Source: Dipodascopsis uninucleata var. uninucleata
Taxonomy: Eukaryota > Ascomycota > Lipomycetes > Lipomycetales > Lipomycetaceae
Assembly (NCBI GenBank): GCA_030568195.1
Contig: JAJLTO010000004.1
Location: forward strand, 62,001 to 126,000
Direction: 5' to 3'
DNA: 64,000 nt
The notes under the pieces were generated by a model, which was given only the letters and a program-made list of their open reading frames with translations, searched no databases and had not been told where the DNA came from. A program made the position numbers and the translations under genes. Positions 46,836 to 57,574 of the stretch are shown piece by piece. Position 1 is the stretch's first letter. The number at the start of each line of letters is the position of its first letter.

Positions 46836-48490
46836 ATGGCTTCCAAAAATAAAGAAGTAAAGTTGATTGTTAACTGTGAGTACTGGTATCCTGATATTTT
46901 CTGTGCCTTGATGTTTTAGCTACTTTATCGAAGTGGATGGAACGAATATTGAAAAGAGAACAACTCTACTTGCCTTAATTATAAATTCATGCTAACTTTT
47001 TCTCCAATCTACTATTTAAGCCTTTCCAACGTTTGATCTTGAATCGTACGTACAAGGGTACTCCAGTATGTTAAGCTTTCAATCATTGTCCTGTGGTCCT
47101 TGAGTCACAGTTCTTTGAGACTTAATTGATGTCAAAGACGAGTTCGCAACCAAATTCTAACTGAACCTATATTAGATTATAACGCCATAGATCGGTTGCT
47201 ATTTATTGCTGATAGGTGCCCTCCTCTAGCGAAAGACGCTCTGTTACTTGCAATTACTACGTTAAAGAAGACACAGAACGTTACAAAATATGAAGAAGCT
47301 GTTGAAATGCTAAGTAAGGTCGACTCTCACGATCCTCTAGCTACTATCGATAAGGCATGGGTCGATGAAGTCAGTCGTAGTACGAGATCGGTGGGCGATA
47401 AGCTAGAATTAGAATTAAAGAGCTATAAAAATAATCTCATCAAGGAAAGTATACGAATGGGCTATTCTGAACTTGGAGATTTTTACTTTAAAGTTGGTGA
47501 TTTAACGTCTGCAAGTAAATATTATATCCGTCAGAGAGAATACTGCACGACACATAAGCATATTGAGGACATGTCCTTGGATATGATTCGAGTAGCAGTT
47601 CATCAACAGAATTGGTCCCTCGTTGAAACATCATTAGCTCGTATAGACGGTTTACCATCGGACAAGACTGATATTGAACCTATAATTAAAATCGTTCGAG
47701 GTCTCCTTTATCTTTCGCAAGGGAATTACTCCGCAGCCGTATCTTCTTTCCTTGATGTTAAAGCTGAGTCCCTCATTAATCCTTCAAAGAGTTCCAGAAA
47801 CAACGTAATTAGTCTAAATGAGTTCGTTACGATCAATGATATAGCTACACTGGTTGGGCTTTGCATGTTAGCATCCTATGATCGAAACTCTTTGAAATCA
47901 GTTATTGACGATAATCCAAATTTTAAGGAGGTTCTTGACAGTGAGCCACATGTCCATACTCTAATAGATGCATTCATTTGGTTTAACTACAGAACAATTT
48001 TCGATACTCTAGAGGCTCATAAGAATGATTATTTGCTGGATATATGGTTGTCAAGTCACGTTATCAATCTTTTTTCTAAGATACGCGAGAACTGCTATGT
48101 CCAATACGTTAGTGGTTACAAGCGCGGCTATCTGGAAAAGATGGCAGCGCGTTTTGGAGTTGATAGGTCTGAAATTGAAGGTGAATTGATTGAACTTATC
48201 ATGGCTGGTAAAGTGGCGGCTAAGATTGATTTGGTCAATAATGTGAGTTCTACATGATAACTATTGACACTAATTATAAGATAAGAGCCATATTGACGTA
48301 ATTATCGATTTAGTATTTTATCCAAAGTAGGACTGATGAGAGGATAGATGCTTACAAGAAATCTCTAGATGTTGCTAAGAATTACGAGCAAAATGCTCGG
48401 CTGTTACTTGTCAACGTGGGCGTTCTCTGTGGCGGATTAGAAGTTAATGGAGCACCTGACGAGTCAGCAGCTGATACTGAGCAATCCTAA
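46836..48490 (+). CDS. CSN1: COP9 signalosome subunit 1
   Basis: PCI subunit of the COP9 signalosome, which removes Nedd8 from cullins. Four exons: 46836-46875, 47021-47065, 47176-48242 and 48314-48490, in phase, 442 residues. The two 5' exons are only 40 and 45 nt; they give MASKNKEVKLIVN, then SFPTFDLESYVQGYSNYNAIDR before LLFIADRCPPLAKDAL. The CSN1 block NNLIKESIRMGYSELGDFY and DLTSASKYYIRQREYC follow; the PCI region is at about 240-400 and the end has RTDERIDAYKKSLDV. LES-Y-x-GY...IDRLLFIA separates it from the related proteasome subunit Rpn7. The last intron uses the acceptor TTTAG at 48313; the nearer AG gives a stop. A functional signalosome fits a fungus with a fuller gene set than budding yeast. 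Confidence 0.9.
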
Positions 48491-48675
48491 TGAGTATTTT
48501 CTGATTTATATGGCTAGTGTGTTCAAGAGCCTTCTACTCGACATAACAACAGACAGACATTCATATTTTTAGGGCATATTTTCTATGTACATATATTTAC
48601 TAACGCCTGCTAGCATGATAGTTGAGACGGCACTGGAATGAGATACTTATTAGTTAGCCAAGTTCAGTTTCTTCA

Positions 48676-50158
48676 TTATACAATAGTATCGCTCTTTTGC
48701 CATGCATCTACTCCAGTCAACAGTTCTTCAAGACTCCATTTCGTTACAGGCATAGCTTCTAAAGATGTGTGAAGTGATTCTGATTCCCAAAGCTCAATAC
48801 CTGCCCATGCAATCATATGGCTATTATCTGTGCACAATTCTAGAGGAGGAAAATGCATATTCCATTCATGCGGTAAAGATTCTCGTAACCAGTGAGGTTG
48901 TTAGTAAAAGCCTAGTATGTAAACCGGCAAAATGTAAAACTAAAGGTATAACTTACATTTCTCGCAAGAACTTGTTAGCCGCCACACCACCAGAACAAAC
49001 AAAATCTTTTATACTGCTTAATATCTCATATGGTACAGTGTTTAAAGATAGTCTCACTCTCTCAATTATGTGCCCAAATATAATATTTTGTATTTGTTTT
49101 GCTATGATCATTTGATCTAATGACGATAAACTCGAAACACCACCCTTTTTTTCTAGACCGCGTTTGAGCATAGATTCAAAGCCTGCAAAGGAGAAAGCAG
49201 CTCTATCAATTCTCCCTCTCTTATTCTTTAGAGGCATTGTCACATGTATACCTGTGGTTTGAAGATCATCAGCACAGAGTCTTGCGTATCTACCATCGTT
49301 GACTGAGCCCTCATACTCGTCAACTAACTTTTCTAGCTCTGGTCCAATCATATTTCCTTCGAGACCAAGCTCACGTCCACATTTATCTATAGCGTCACCA
49401 ACCGCAATGTCCAGAGTATTAGCTATTATCTCATGATCTAAAATACCTCTTGATAAGACAAGCATAGTGTGCCCACCACTAACAAGTAGCGAGAGAAACG
49501 GAAAACTTGGACTCTTGCCGTTCGATAACAGCCTAGGAGTTAGCAAATGACCTAGCATATGATTGACACCAATCATGGGGACATCCCAAGCAAGCGATAG
49601 TCCTTTCGCCATCTCTAGACCAATAGTAAGGCCACCGCGCATTCCAGGACCCCTTGTCACGCAAATCAAGTCTGGTTTAGTACCTGGATTCGCTTTCAAC
49701 AGGCTACTAACCGCAGGACCTAAGTTCGCTTCATGATGGTCAAATGCTCTCGTAGGAACAATGCCTCCAAATTGTCGATTGTCTAAAGATCTCTTGATAT
49801 CTCCTAGTAGTTTTGGCGGTTCGTCTTTTGAGAATCTGTTGTAAAGACATACTGACGTGTCATCGCAAGATGTTTCGATTCCAAGGACTATGTATGTTCT
49901 GCGGTAACATAAATTTTTTCCTACCAGGCTCGGCCGTATTTTAGGCCGTAATATACGAAAAGAGTTCAGCATTGGCACACTCCGATATCTATGTGCTCGA
50001 ATTTTATCTCGATCTGCTCTGTTCGGACGGCTAGCAGTGCGACGATTTGTCGACAGTTTTTGACATCTAGCGCTAATTTTCAGCGAGTCAACTTTACGCA
50101 CTACACTAGTAAAATCTCCCGCCATGATTTTATCACGAATTTCATTTTCTTCTCTCAT
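48676..50158 (-). CDS. QRI7: Mitochondrial tRNA t6A synthase Qri7
   Basis: Kae1/TsaD-family enzyme that, in mitochondria, adds threonylcarbamoyl to A37 of ANN-decoding tRNAs. Main exon 50158-48957; last exon about 48889-48676, together 471 residues. Motifs: IETSCDDTSVC, GGIVPTRAFDHHE, TRGPGMRGGLTIG, NHMLGHLL with the metal-binding histidines, LLVSGGHTML, GDAIDKCGREL, FAGFESML, CSGGVAANKFLRE and PPLELCTDNSHMIAWAGIE. The start is open to debate: MLNSFRILRPKIRPSLVGK at 49972 is Arg/Lys-rich without acids, a typical presequence, whereas the frame from 50158 adds 62 residues with an acidic beginning. The last intron has a good donor (GTAAGT) and TACTAAC branch, but the first AG after it breaks the frame; a join at CACTG|G gives FLREMLRESL and family length. 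See finding. Mitochondrial form inferred from presequence and Qri7-like sequence. Confidence 0.88.
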
Positions 50159-50244
50159 TTATTCAGACATTTGAGCAAGTAACGTGTTCGACTTAGGCCA
50201 GTTTGGAGATCTGTATTTTATTTCGGATTAGATTATAATTAGAA

Positions 50245-50863
50245 ATGACAGAATCAGCAATCAATAACGATAATAATTCGGATCTAGACGATACTGCTGC
50301 CGTTCATCTAAAAAAGCTTCAAGAGCTCGACGAAGTAAGGTCGTCCTGAATCTTTGTAATAGTGTCATATGGACTACGATCTAATTATATCTTGCATTTA
50401 GGATATTGCCAAACTCTTAGGCTATGCAGCAGATTCGATTAGCGTGATCAACAGAGCAGCCGGCGATGGTGACGGTGCTAAACAGGAATTTCGGGAGCAT
50501 GCACAGAAGCTCTTTGCTGGTTTAGAATCAGTCACAGTGGCACTTAGACGGGAAGCAAAAGCGTTACAGGACGCTAATATTCTAACATTGGCTGTGAATA
50601 CTAATACAGATTTTGTTTTGAAGCAGAAAGAGCATGATCACGTTCGAGTGGCTCAGAAGATTCTGTCAACATTAAAGAGTCAGGAGATTGGTAACGAACC
50701 GAAGCTTCAGCAGTCATTCGTCGGTCAACATGCTGAGTCAGATAAAGCAATTGACTCACCAATCAAGCCTGAGGACTATTCAATGGAAGATTTACAGGAC
50801 ACGCTAGATCTCGGAGATTCGTCAATATTGGTGGACGATGCAGATGCTATGATTATGGGCTAG
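50245..50863 (+). CDS. MED11: Mediator subunit 11
   Basis: Head-module subunit of the RNA polymerase II Mediator complex. Two exons, 50245-50334 and 50402-50863 (GTAAGG to TAG, phase 0), 183 residues. The core at about 20-95 reads HLKKLQELDEDIAKLLGYAAD, then FREHAQKLFAGLESVTVALRREAKALQDANI, matching the Med11 helical pattern (LxELdexIakLL...F....aYf..L..v...LRrq...L). The C-terminal half is acidic and not conserved. The start lies 86-272 bases from the QRI7 start, depending on which QRI7 ATG is used, so the two share a short divergent promoter. The family call rests on a short domain and is less sure than for the neighbours. Confidence 0.65.
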
Positions 50864-51560
50864 GTCCAGTAACGCAAGTTAGACAATAGACTAATTTGCT
50901 TAATAATTGTGGGCTTGAAAGTAGTAGCCAGAAACATGCACGTAAATATGTATCTTCGTGCCTAGGGAATTTTTTTCCGGCTACTGTATAGATTATACCT
51001 ATAGAATCGGTAGATACGACTTATCGAGCGACTTATCGACGTTCTTCGACAAGGGCAAATCACCTAGATGTCTTACGAAGAGGCATTTCCTCTCATCATT
51101 TCAATGGTGGTGTATTCTCTCCATGCATTTAAATGTTGGTAGACCAGTGATAGATTTAACAGTATATAATTCTCTCACTGCTGACTTGTGAATCACATAT
51201 GTATAGCACTTATAGCAATAGATTACAAGATCAGGAGATGTTCAACTAATGTTGGCATACCATGCTATTTACTTAAAACTATTTATTTTGACTTCCAGCT
51301 GCCTAACTCGCTAAGTATAATGCACCATATCTAATCGCGCAATATATCAAGTACAATGAAATTGTTGATACCTTATTTCCTCCTGGCTGTTTATTCTCAG
51401 CTCTCTTCCAATTTCCCAAGCAGTAACCTTATTCTCTCTATGCAACATATAATATTACCCTAATACACCAACAGTTGGAGATTTTTCTTCGAATGTGGTC
51501 TCTTACATTGTTCTCTACTCACCATCCCAAATAAAACATTTGGCAGGCCCTTTCATTAAG
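50864..51560. other. MED11 3' flank and promoter of SR paralogue A
   Basis: AT-rich; the frame at 50958 shows no domain. A pyrimidine-rich tract at about 51366-51420 precedes the next gene. Nothing else was recognised. Confidence 0.5.
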
Positions 51561-53032
51561 ATGGCGGATACAGACAATTACGAGGGATACGAAGATATTC
51601 ATAGTATGTGCCTATTAAATCTTATGACTGATAAAAATGGACTTATTAACACGGATTCGATGATGTTTTTAGGTAGCCAGGATGGCGAAGGTTTTCGCAG
51701 ATCTGCCTCCCCTGCTCATGTCGGTGGCGCCCGTGATTCTTACGATAATAACGGCGAGCAATCATATCGGTAAGTTCAATAGCTAGGACAGTAAGAGAAT
51801 TTATGAGAGGAAGAATACACGTGGGATGGCCTAGCGTACTGTTTACTGTGGATGGTTAATAATATCCCGTATGGTAGCCATGAACAAGACGATCAGGAAG
51901 TCCGTGACAATCGTGATTTCGAACGCCCTGAAGAGTCGAATCGGGACGACCAAGAAGATGCTACTGGTGTAAGTTTATTCGTATCCGGGTTGCATCCACG
52001 CGTCACCGAAGACCAGGTACGCGAGATGTTTAGCAGCTTTGGCGTAATCGATAGTTGCAGTATCATGAGAGATCCTCACAGCAATGAGCCTCGTGGGTTT
52101 GGATTCGTCTCTTATACTGAGCATGAACATGCGGTTGCTGCAAAAGAGAGCCTTGAAGGTGAAACAGTTGAGTCGAGAGTTCTTCAGTAAGTTTTGTATT
52201 CTCTCGATGCTAGTGTTTTCAGTATCTGTATGTTAACATCCGAATCTGAAGTATCGAATTTGCTAAACGAAGTCGTCCCCGTACTCCGACTCCTGGAAAG
52301 TATTTTGGACCAACAAGACGCAGTAAGTTTTTGTTATATTTCTAATTCTATCAGATCATGAATGATGACTACTGACGCTCATAAACAGATGAATTCAGAG
52401 GTCGTCGCGGAGGAAGATTTGACGACAGAAGACGACGTCTTGATGACCGTCGATCACACCCTTACGCGAGAACTGATGACAGAGAGCGCTTCCGCGATCG
52501 CCCTCCTAGATTTGACCGTGGTCGTGACTTACCTCCATCAAGAGGACATGGAGATCGAGGCTCCTATAGAGATCGTGATGACCGAGGACCACCTGCTGGT
52601 TATCATGACAGACCACACGATAGACGATATTCTGACAGTGGCTCTGGTTATTCTGACCGCCGTGGTTATGGCGAAAAGCCTGCTTATCCCGATCGCGTTC
52701 CTTCTTATGACAGAACAGGATATTCTGAAAGGGGAGGATATTCGGACCGAGGTGGCCATGGTAGTCGTCCACCGTTTGATGAGCATGAACGGGGTTATGG
52801 TGATAGGAGAGCATTTCCGGATAGGGGCCGTCCACCTCCACGGGAGCCTTCCTTCCGCGAGAGATTCGATGATCGGGCACCAGTCCCTCCAGCAGGACCT
52901 CGAACCACTGGTGGATATAATTCGTACAGTGAGTATGCACCTGATGCTCGTGATCCACTGCCACCACCACCGTCTGGCGGACGAGGAGGATATGGAGATC
53001 ATCGGGAACCTAGAAGATTCAGTAGACGCTGA
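51561..53032 (+). CDS. Tra2-like RRM protein with Arg/Gly/Tyr tail (A)
   Basis: RNA-binding protein of the Tra2/SR type, probably a nuclear splicing factor. Five exons: 51561-51603, 51673-51769, 51878-52186, 52252-52322 and 52389-53032, in phase, 387 residues. A short N-terminus (MADTDNYEGYEDIHSSQDG) leads to one RRM at about 75-150: RNP2 LFVSGL, RNP1 RGFGFVSY. Exon 4 (71 nt) encodes the linker IEFAKRSRPRTPTPGKYFGP, the Tra2-type Thr/Pro segment. The last exon is a tail of about 215 residues rich in Arg, Asp, Gly, Tyr and Pro (GGYSDRGGHG, RRFSRR end). Long frames in the other two phases over 52362-53069 are by-products of this tail. It is paralogous to the minus-strand gene at 55436-56712. 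Confidence 0.88.
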
Positions 53033-55435
53033 ATATCTAGGAATTGTCTCAATCACACTAGTAAATTAGTTGTGCAGTAATTGTATTTTACAGATTGTAC
53101 AATTATAACCTTTTTGAAGACATCATAAATTTGGTGCTCTAAGAAATTATTATATTAGTACCAACAACAACCTATCAGACATCAAAATAATATAATCTAC
53201 ATAGAGGATAGTGATGCTCGAATATAAAAAGTCATACAGACGACGACTGATTTGGACTTCCGGTAATTTAAAGCTGAGCTCTTAGCTGCATTTAGTTGAT
53301 GTTATTTGTGTTGTTACTGTTTAATGAGATAGTTGTCTTCTCTAGTTGATAAGGGACTGTTTTATCATTTAGATAACCAAATATCTTGTGGCCTTTAATG
53401 ATTGAATTATTTTGATCGTCGACATTCTCCTTTTTTTTACTTCATTATTTTTTATTGATTTTCTTATACGTTTTCTATTATATCAATTTGCAGCACCGGG
53501 ATTGTCAATGCGCTGCTTCTCCTATTTCAGCCTGTCAGTCATTTGAAAAGACTACAAAAAATTTTCTGGATTTAATTTAAAAAGAGCAACAGTTAGATAC
53601 GCTCAAACACTTTCCGATCAATAGTTACTGCAATTAAAGAAGGGTTCAGACTTCATGAATGTATGAGCAGTGTGTGTTTTCTTCTTTCACTCGTTATCAT
53701 TTCTTTACTTCAATATTTTTTCAAAGATAATTTCTAGCTGTCAATTTCATTTCTACTGCTCACTCTGACCAACGTAAACAATATAAGTCGTGGGATCATT
53801 TATTTATATGGCGATTTAAGAGGAATCAGTACTATATATTATTAGGGTGTCAATTCACTTAGAAATATCGTGAAGAGGGTGACTGATTCTACTGAAGAGT
53901 AAGCGCTGTTTTCCAATCAACAGGCTTAATTACATACATTCTACGCCAGCTGTCCAACAGCTCTTTACTTAACTACCTTTGCTGTCAGTATTCAGATTAA
54001 GCACCGCATGGGTCGCCTATCACTTGATTTAACTGCTATTTATTATTCTACTTAGTTCATCCTGGCCATGTCTTTTAAAACCTCTTATACACCTATAATC
54101 TCTATTGCACCAGTGTCTTGTTTACAGTATCAGCAGAGACTTTTCACAAAGCATGTAAGAATGAAACTGTGTTGCTCTCAATGACGAATCACTATCGCTT
54201 GAGACTAATAGCAATTAGATCGTATATATAGCAGACATACAGTATATATTCGTTTGATAGTCTTCATCATGTCATAAACGATGGTTTCAAAGAAGGTTGC
54301 TCTGATTTGTATGAAAATGATACCGTTATTGTTGTCAGTTGATTCGAATTCAAAGAAGGATTTAATTCTAGCTTTACGTGATTTTATTGTGTTCTGATCT
54401 TATACCATAACAGATATTATCGTCATTACCATCGACATCGACATCATTATCATTTTTGTCTCATAGTCAAAGAATTATTAATAGTCACCACAGCACTGAA
54501 ACATTTCAGATTGTGATGCGAGACTATAGTAACAGTGGTAGAAAATGTCATAAGATTCTATTAACAGACAAATAATAGGCAGAAAGATATTAACAATAGA
54601 AACGCGTCCCAAATAGATAGACATATCATGCATCAACTATTTCTTCGTCTAAAAAGAATATCTGTCTCTGATTCTGTTGATACCTTTTCTTCGATAATCC
54701 TGTCAAAATATTTAAATTATATCTAAGAGAATAAATAGAGAGAATAATCAAATAAAAGAGATACAGAATTCGAATTACTTCTGTTTTATAGGTTCAACTT
54801 GTATTGTACAGACATACATACATACACACGTAAAGAGAATAGAATATTTAGAAATATAGAAGATAAAAAGATACGAAAAAGTCGAACGAAAGAAATAAAA
54901 TCTTAGGCGTCTTTCTTTTCCTCCGCTTTTTCTGTTGTCATTAGCCATTCTAAACCAACAAAGAGACTTCTTTTCTCTTATGCCGTACCATTTACTATTA
55001 TGACGCTTGCGGTCTGAATAGAAGTTGTAGGGACACATTCTGCTTTCTTTCCTAACATAACGAGATAAAAGATATAACTATAGAAGATATTGGAATAATT
55101 TACATCAAAATAGAGAGATAATAAAAAAACAAAATATGCGGAAAAGATAGGTTACAGATAAAAATAGCCATGAGAGCTCAGAGATAAAATTGTCCGAGAA
55201 TCTATCGAATCTGGAACCAAATCATCTCATCTGACTATTTCTAAAAGGTTAGAGAAACCAAGTTAAGAGAGCAAAATTTCGAAATAACAATAGTAATAAT
55301 AGAGATAGAAAGCAAACGTCGCATAATGTAAGTAGCAGTCAAAAGAGCATTGAATTCAAAGTGGTAATAAAAAGAGTAAGAGAAATAGGAAATTTTGCAT
55401 ACAAAGATTTATCCTTTCGTAACTTTTTCCAAGAC
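53033..55435. other. 2.4 kb between convergent SR paralogues
   Basis: Unusually long for a space between two gene ends. It holds AT-rich sequence, a T-rich tract near 53430, and a frame at 54775-55038 without a domain. No coding gene or known RNA gene was recognised; long 3' untranslated regions or a non-coding RNA are possible. Confidence 0.45.
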
Positions 55436-56712
55436 TTAGCGTCTAGGTTCATCTCGAGATGACCGATAATCGTCATAACGTGCAGAATATCTCTCGCGAT
55501 CACGATCGCCACGGTCACCGCGGTCGCCACGGTCACCACGCTCGCCGCGATCGCTACGACTGCCACGGTCACGATCTCTGTCTCTATCTGCATATCTATC
55601 TCTGTCATATCTCTCACGCTCTCGATAGTAGTCTCGGTCCTTATATCTGTCGTCTCTATCACGGAAGCGGTCACGATCACGCTCGCGATCACGATCATAA
55701 TAACGATCACGCTCACGATCATCGTAGTGATCATAACGCGAGCGACGTTCACGATCATAATATCTATCATCAAAACGACGTCTTGATCGAAAATTATCAA
55801 CTATACATACCATTAATAACCATATAACTATAGTTAATCCAAAATAATCGTAGATATAATTTCTTTCAAAATTCAATTTGTCTTACCTCTCTTACGAGGA
55901 CCAAAGTACTTTCCTGGAGTGGGTGTACGGGGTCTGCTACGGCGAGCAACTTCGATACTAATTATAATGCAAAGATTAGCAACTACCTTCACGTAACTAG
56001 CGTTGAGAAAAATATAAATGAATATCGCCATACTTCAAACTCTTTCCTTCCAATTCGTAACCTTGCAAGTTCTCTCGAGCAGCATCTGCTTGAGCAGGAT
56101 CCTGAAACTTGACGAAGCCAAAACCTCTCGATTCACGCGTATGCGGATCCATCATTATCTCACACTTTTCAACGAAACCATACTTGGCGAATAGTTGAGT
56201 AAGATCATCCTCAGTTACTCTTACTGATATTCCGGTAACAAACAGATTATCACCACGGTTGGGTGTCGCTTCTTCCTTTGGAGGTTGACTATACAAATAT
56301 GACAATTTGAAAATTAGAAAACCACTTTCAATAATAGAGACTAACTAAATCGACCTTAAACAGTTGTTATAATATCCAATCCAGCACATTAAAAGCGTAA
56401 ATATTAAATTACCGATAGTCATCTGTCATGGATTGATCGTGATCATCATTCCTAGTAGGCGATGCTGACCTTCGATCTTCGTAACCTTGCTGTTGGTCTA
56501 AAACTGGCCAAAATCGGGGATATAATCCGCCAATATTATCGTTAATATTTACTCATTCTCTAACCAATTCGAATAGAAACAACAAGATAGATGGATAGAT
56601 GGATCCTAAAATTGTCTCCTTAAACTATGTAGTCATAGATGGATTTCCATCCTCGCGGATGTGCTTGAACTGGATACTGACCGTACTCGTCTCTGCCGTT
56701 TTCGTACTCCAT
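55436..56712 (-). CDS. Tra2-like RRM protein with RD/RE repeat tail (B)
   Basis: Second Tra2-type RNA-binding protein, facing the first. Five exons: 56712-56682, 56497-56413, 56288-56034, 55957-55887 and 55800-55436, in phase, 268 residues. The RRM at about 48-125 has RNP2 LFVTGI and RNP1 RGFGFVKF; exon 4 is again exactly 71 nt and encodes IEVARRSRPRTPTPGKYFGP. The tail is an Arg-Asp/Arg-Glu repeat (RDRERDRDRFRDRDDR and the like), then SDRGERGDRGDRGDRGD and EPRR at the end; mixed-charge tails of this kind act like RS domains. The first intron uses a GTCAGT donor. The last junction uses TATAG at 55801-55803; the nearer AAG breaks phase. Closest general relative is Tra2; exact orthology unknown. 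Confidence 0.87.
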
Positions 56713-57574
56713 TTTATTAACACCGAATCGATTTGACTGATTCCACGTCGCTTTCGCCTCGAGTCGATTTATATATCTTCTTGTTCGACTACTTTCTGAA
56801 TTCACAAACTAGTTCAAATCAAAAAGATGGCTAAATATTTGATTCTAAGTTGTGGACTGTAGAATTTAAATGACTAGTGAAAAAAACCTCTCTCTAAGTG
56901 CTGAAGAAAAGTCTTGTTTACAAAGGGGGAACGTGGGTTTCGCGAAGGCAGATCGAAACGTAAACCACATGTAGAACATCGTAAATTCCACCACGATTTC
57001 CAGAATTTTAATAGGAAAAGATATGAAATAACATAACTATCAAAGAGACCATCAATTGTAAAGAGTACTAGAAAAATTTACAGTATGTTTGGCATTACTT
57101 TGGGGTCGGCTAACATTATGACCTGCATAAGAGGAAACTTGCAAAGATAGAACAGCAATTATAACAGTAAATTGACACATAGACCGCTACAGTAAATAAA
57201 AAATGACGAATAAAGAATAATATGTAATATTTCCAGTATTATACACATGCTTAGGTCGTATACATATAGAGAAACAGTCTTGCCATAGACATTAACTTCA
57301 TGAACAAATAACATGCAAAAACATGAAAATCCACTTAATAATGACAAAATTTATTCTGGATATTATGGAATATACAAGGAATAATCAATATATAGTCGAA
57401 CTAAGATCTCCTAAGAATTAGTTGAAAAATTTAATGAAGTTGAAGTAAATAAACATATCAAACTTGTTGACATAAATAATTACTCCAATATATAAAAAAA
57501 AAGCGTAAAACATTCAATATGAAGAAGTCATATCGAAATGACTTAATATGAACAAATATACTCACGACGAGTAG
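56713..57574. other. SR paralogue B promoter and YTA7 3' flank
   Basis: AT-rich, no protein-like frame (57159 is low-complexity). The frame at 56620-56805 covers exon 1 of the SR gene but its upstream part is not supported. Confidence 0.5.

Noticed and set aside
48907-48956. Micro-exon of 15 nt in QRI7 (T TTA CAT TTT GCC G) that would restore phase
   Set aside because: It needs a first intron of only 17 nt and a weak GTTTAC donor; too short for a spliceosomal intron. Noted only as an alternative to the UG acceptor.
52362-53069. Long frames in other phases and on the minus strand over the SR tail
   Set aside because: They are by-products of the repetitive Arg/Asp/Gly codons; the spliced RRM gene explains the region.
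55339-55827. Met/Ile/Val-rich and His/Asp-rich frames over the Arg-Asp tail
   Set aside because: Shadow frames of the RD/RE repeat in the minus-strand SR gene.
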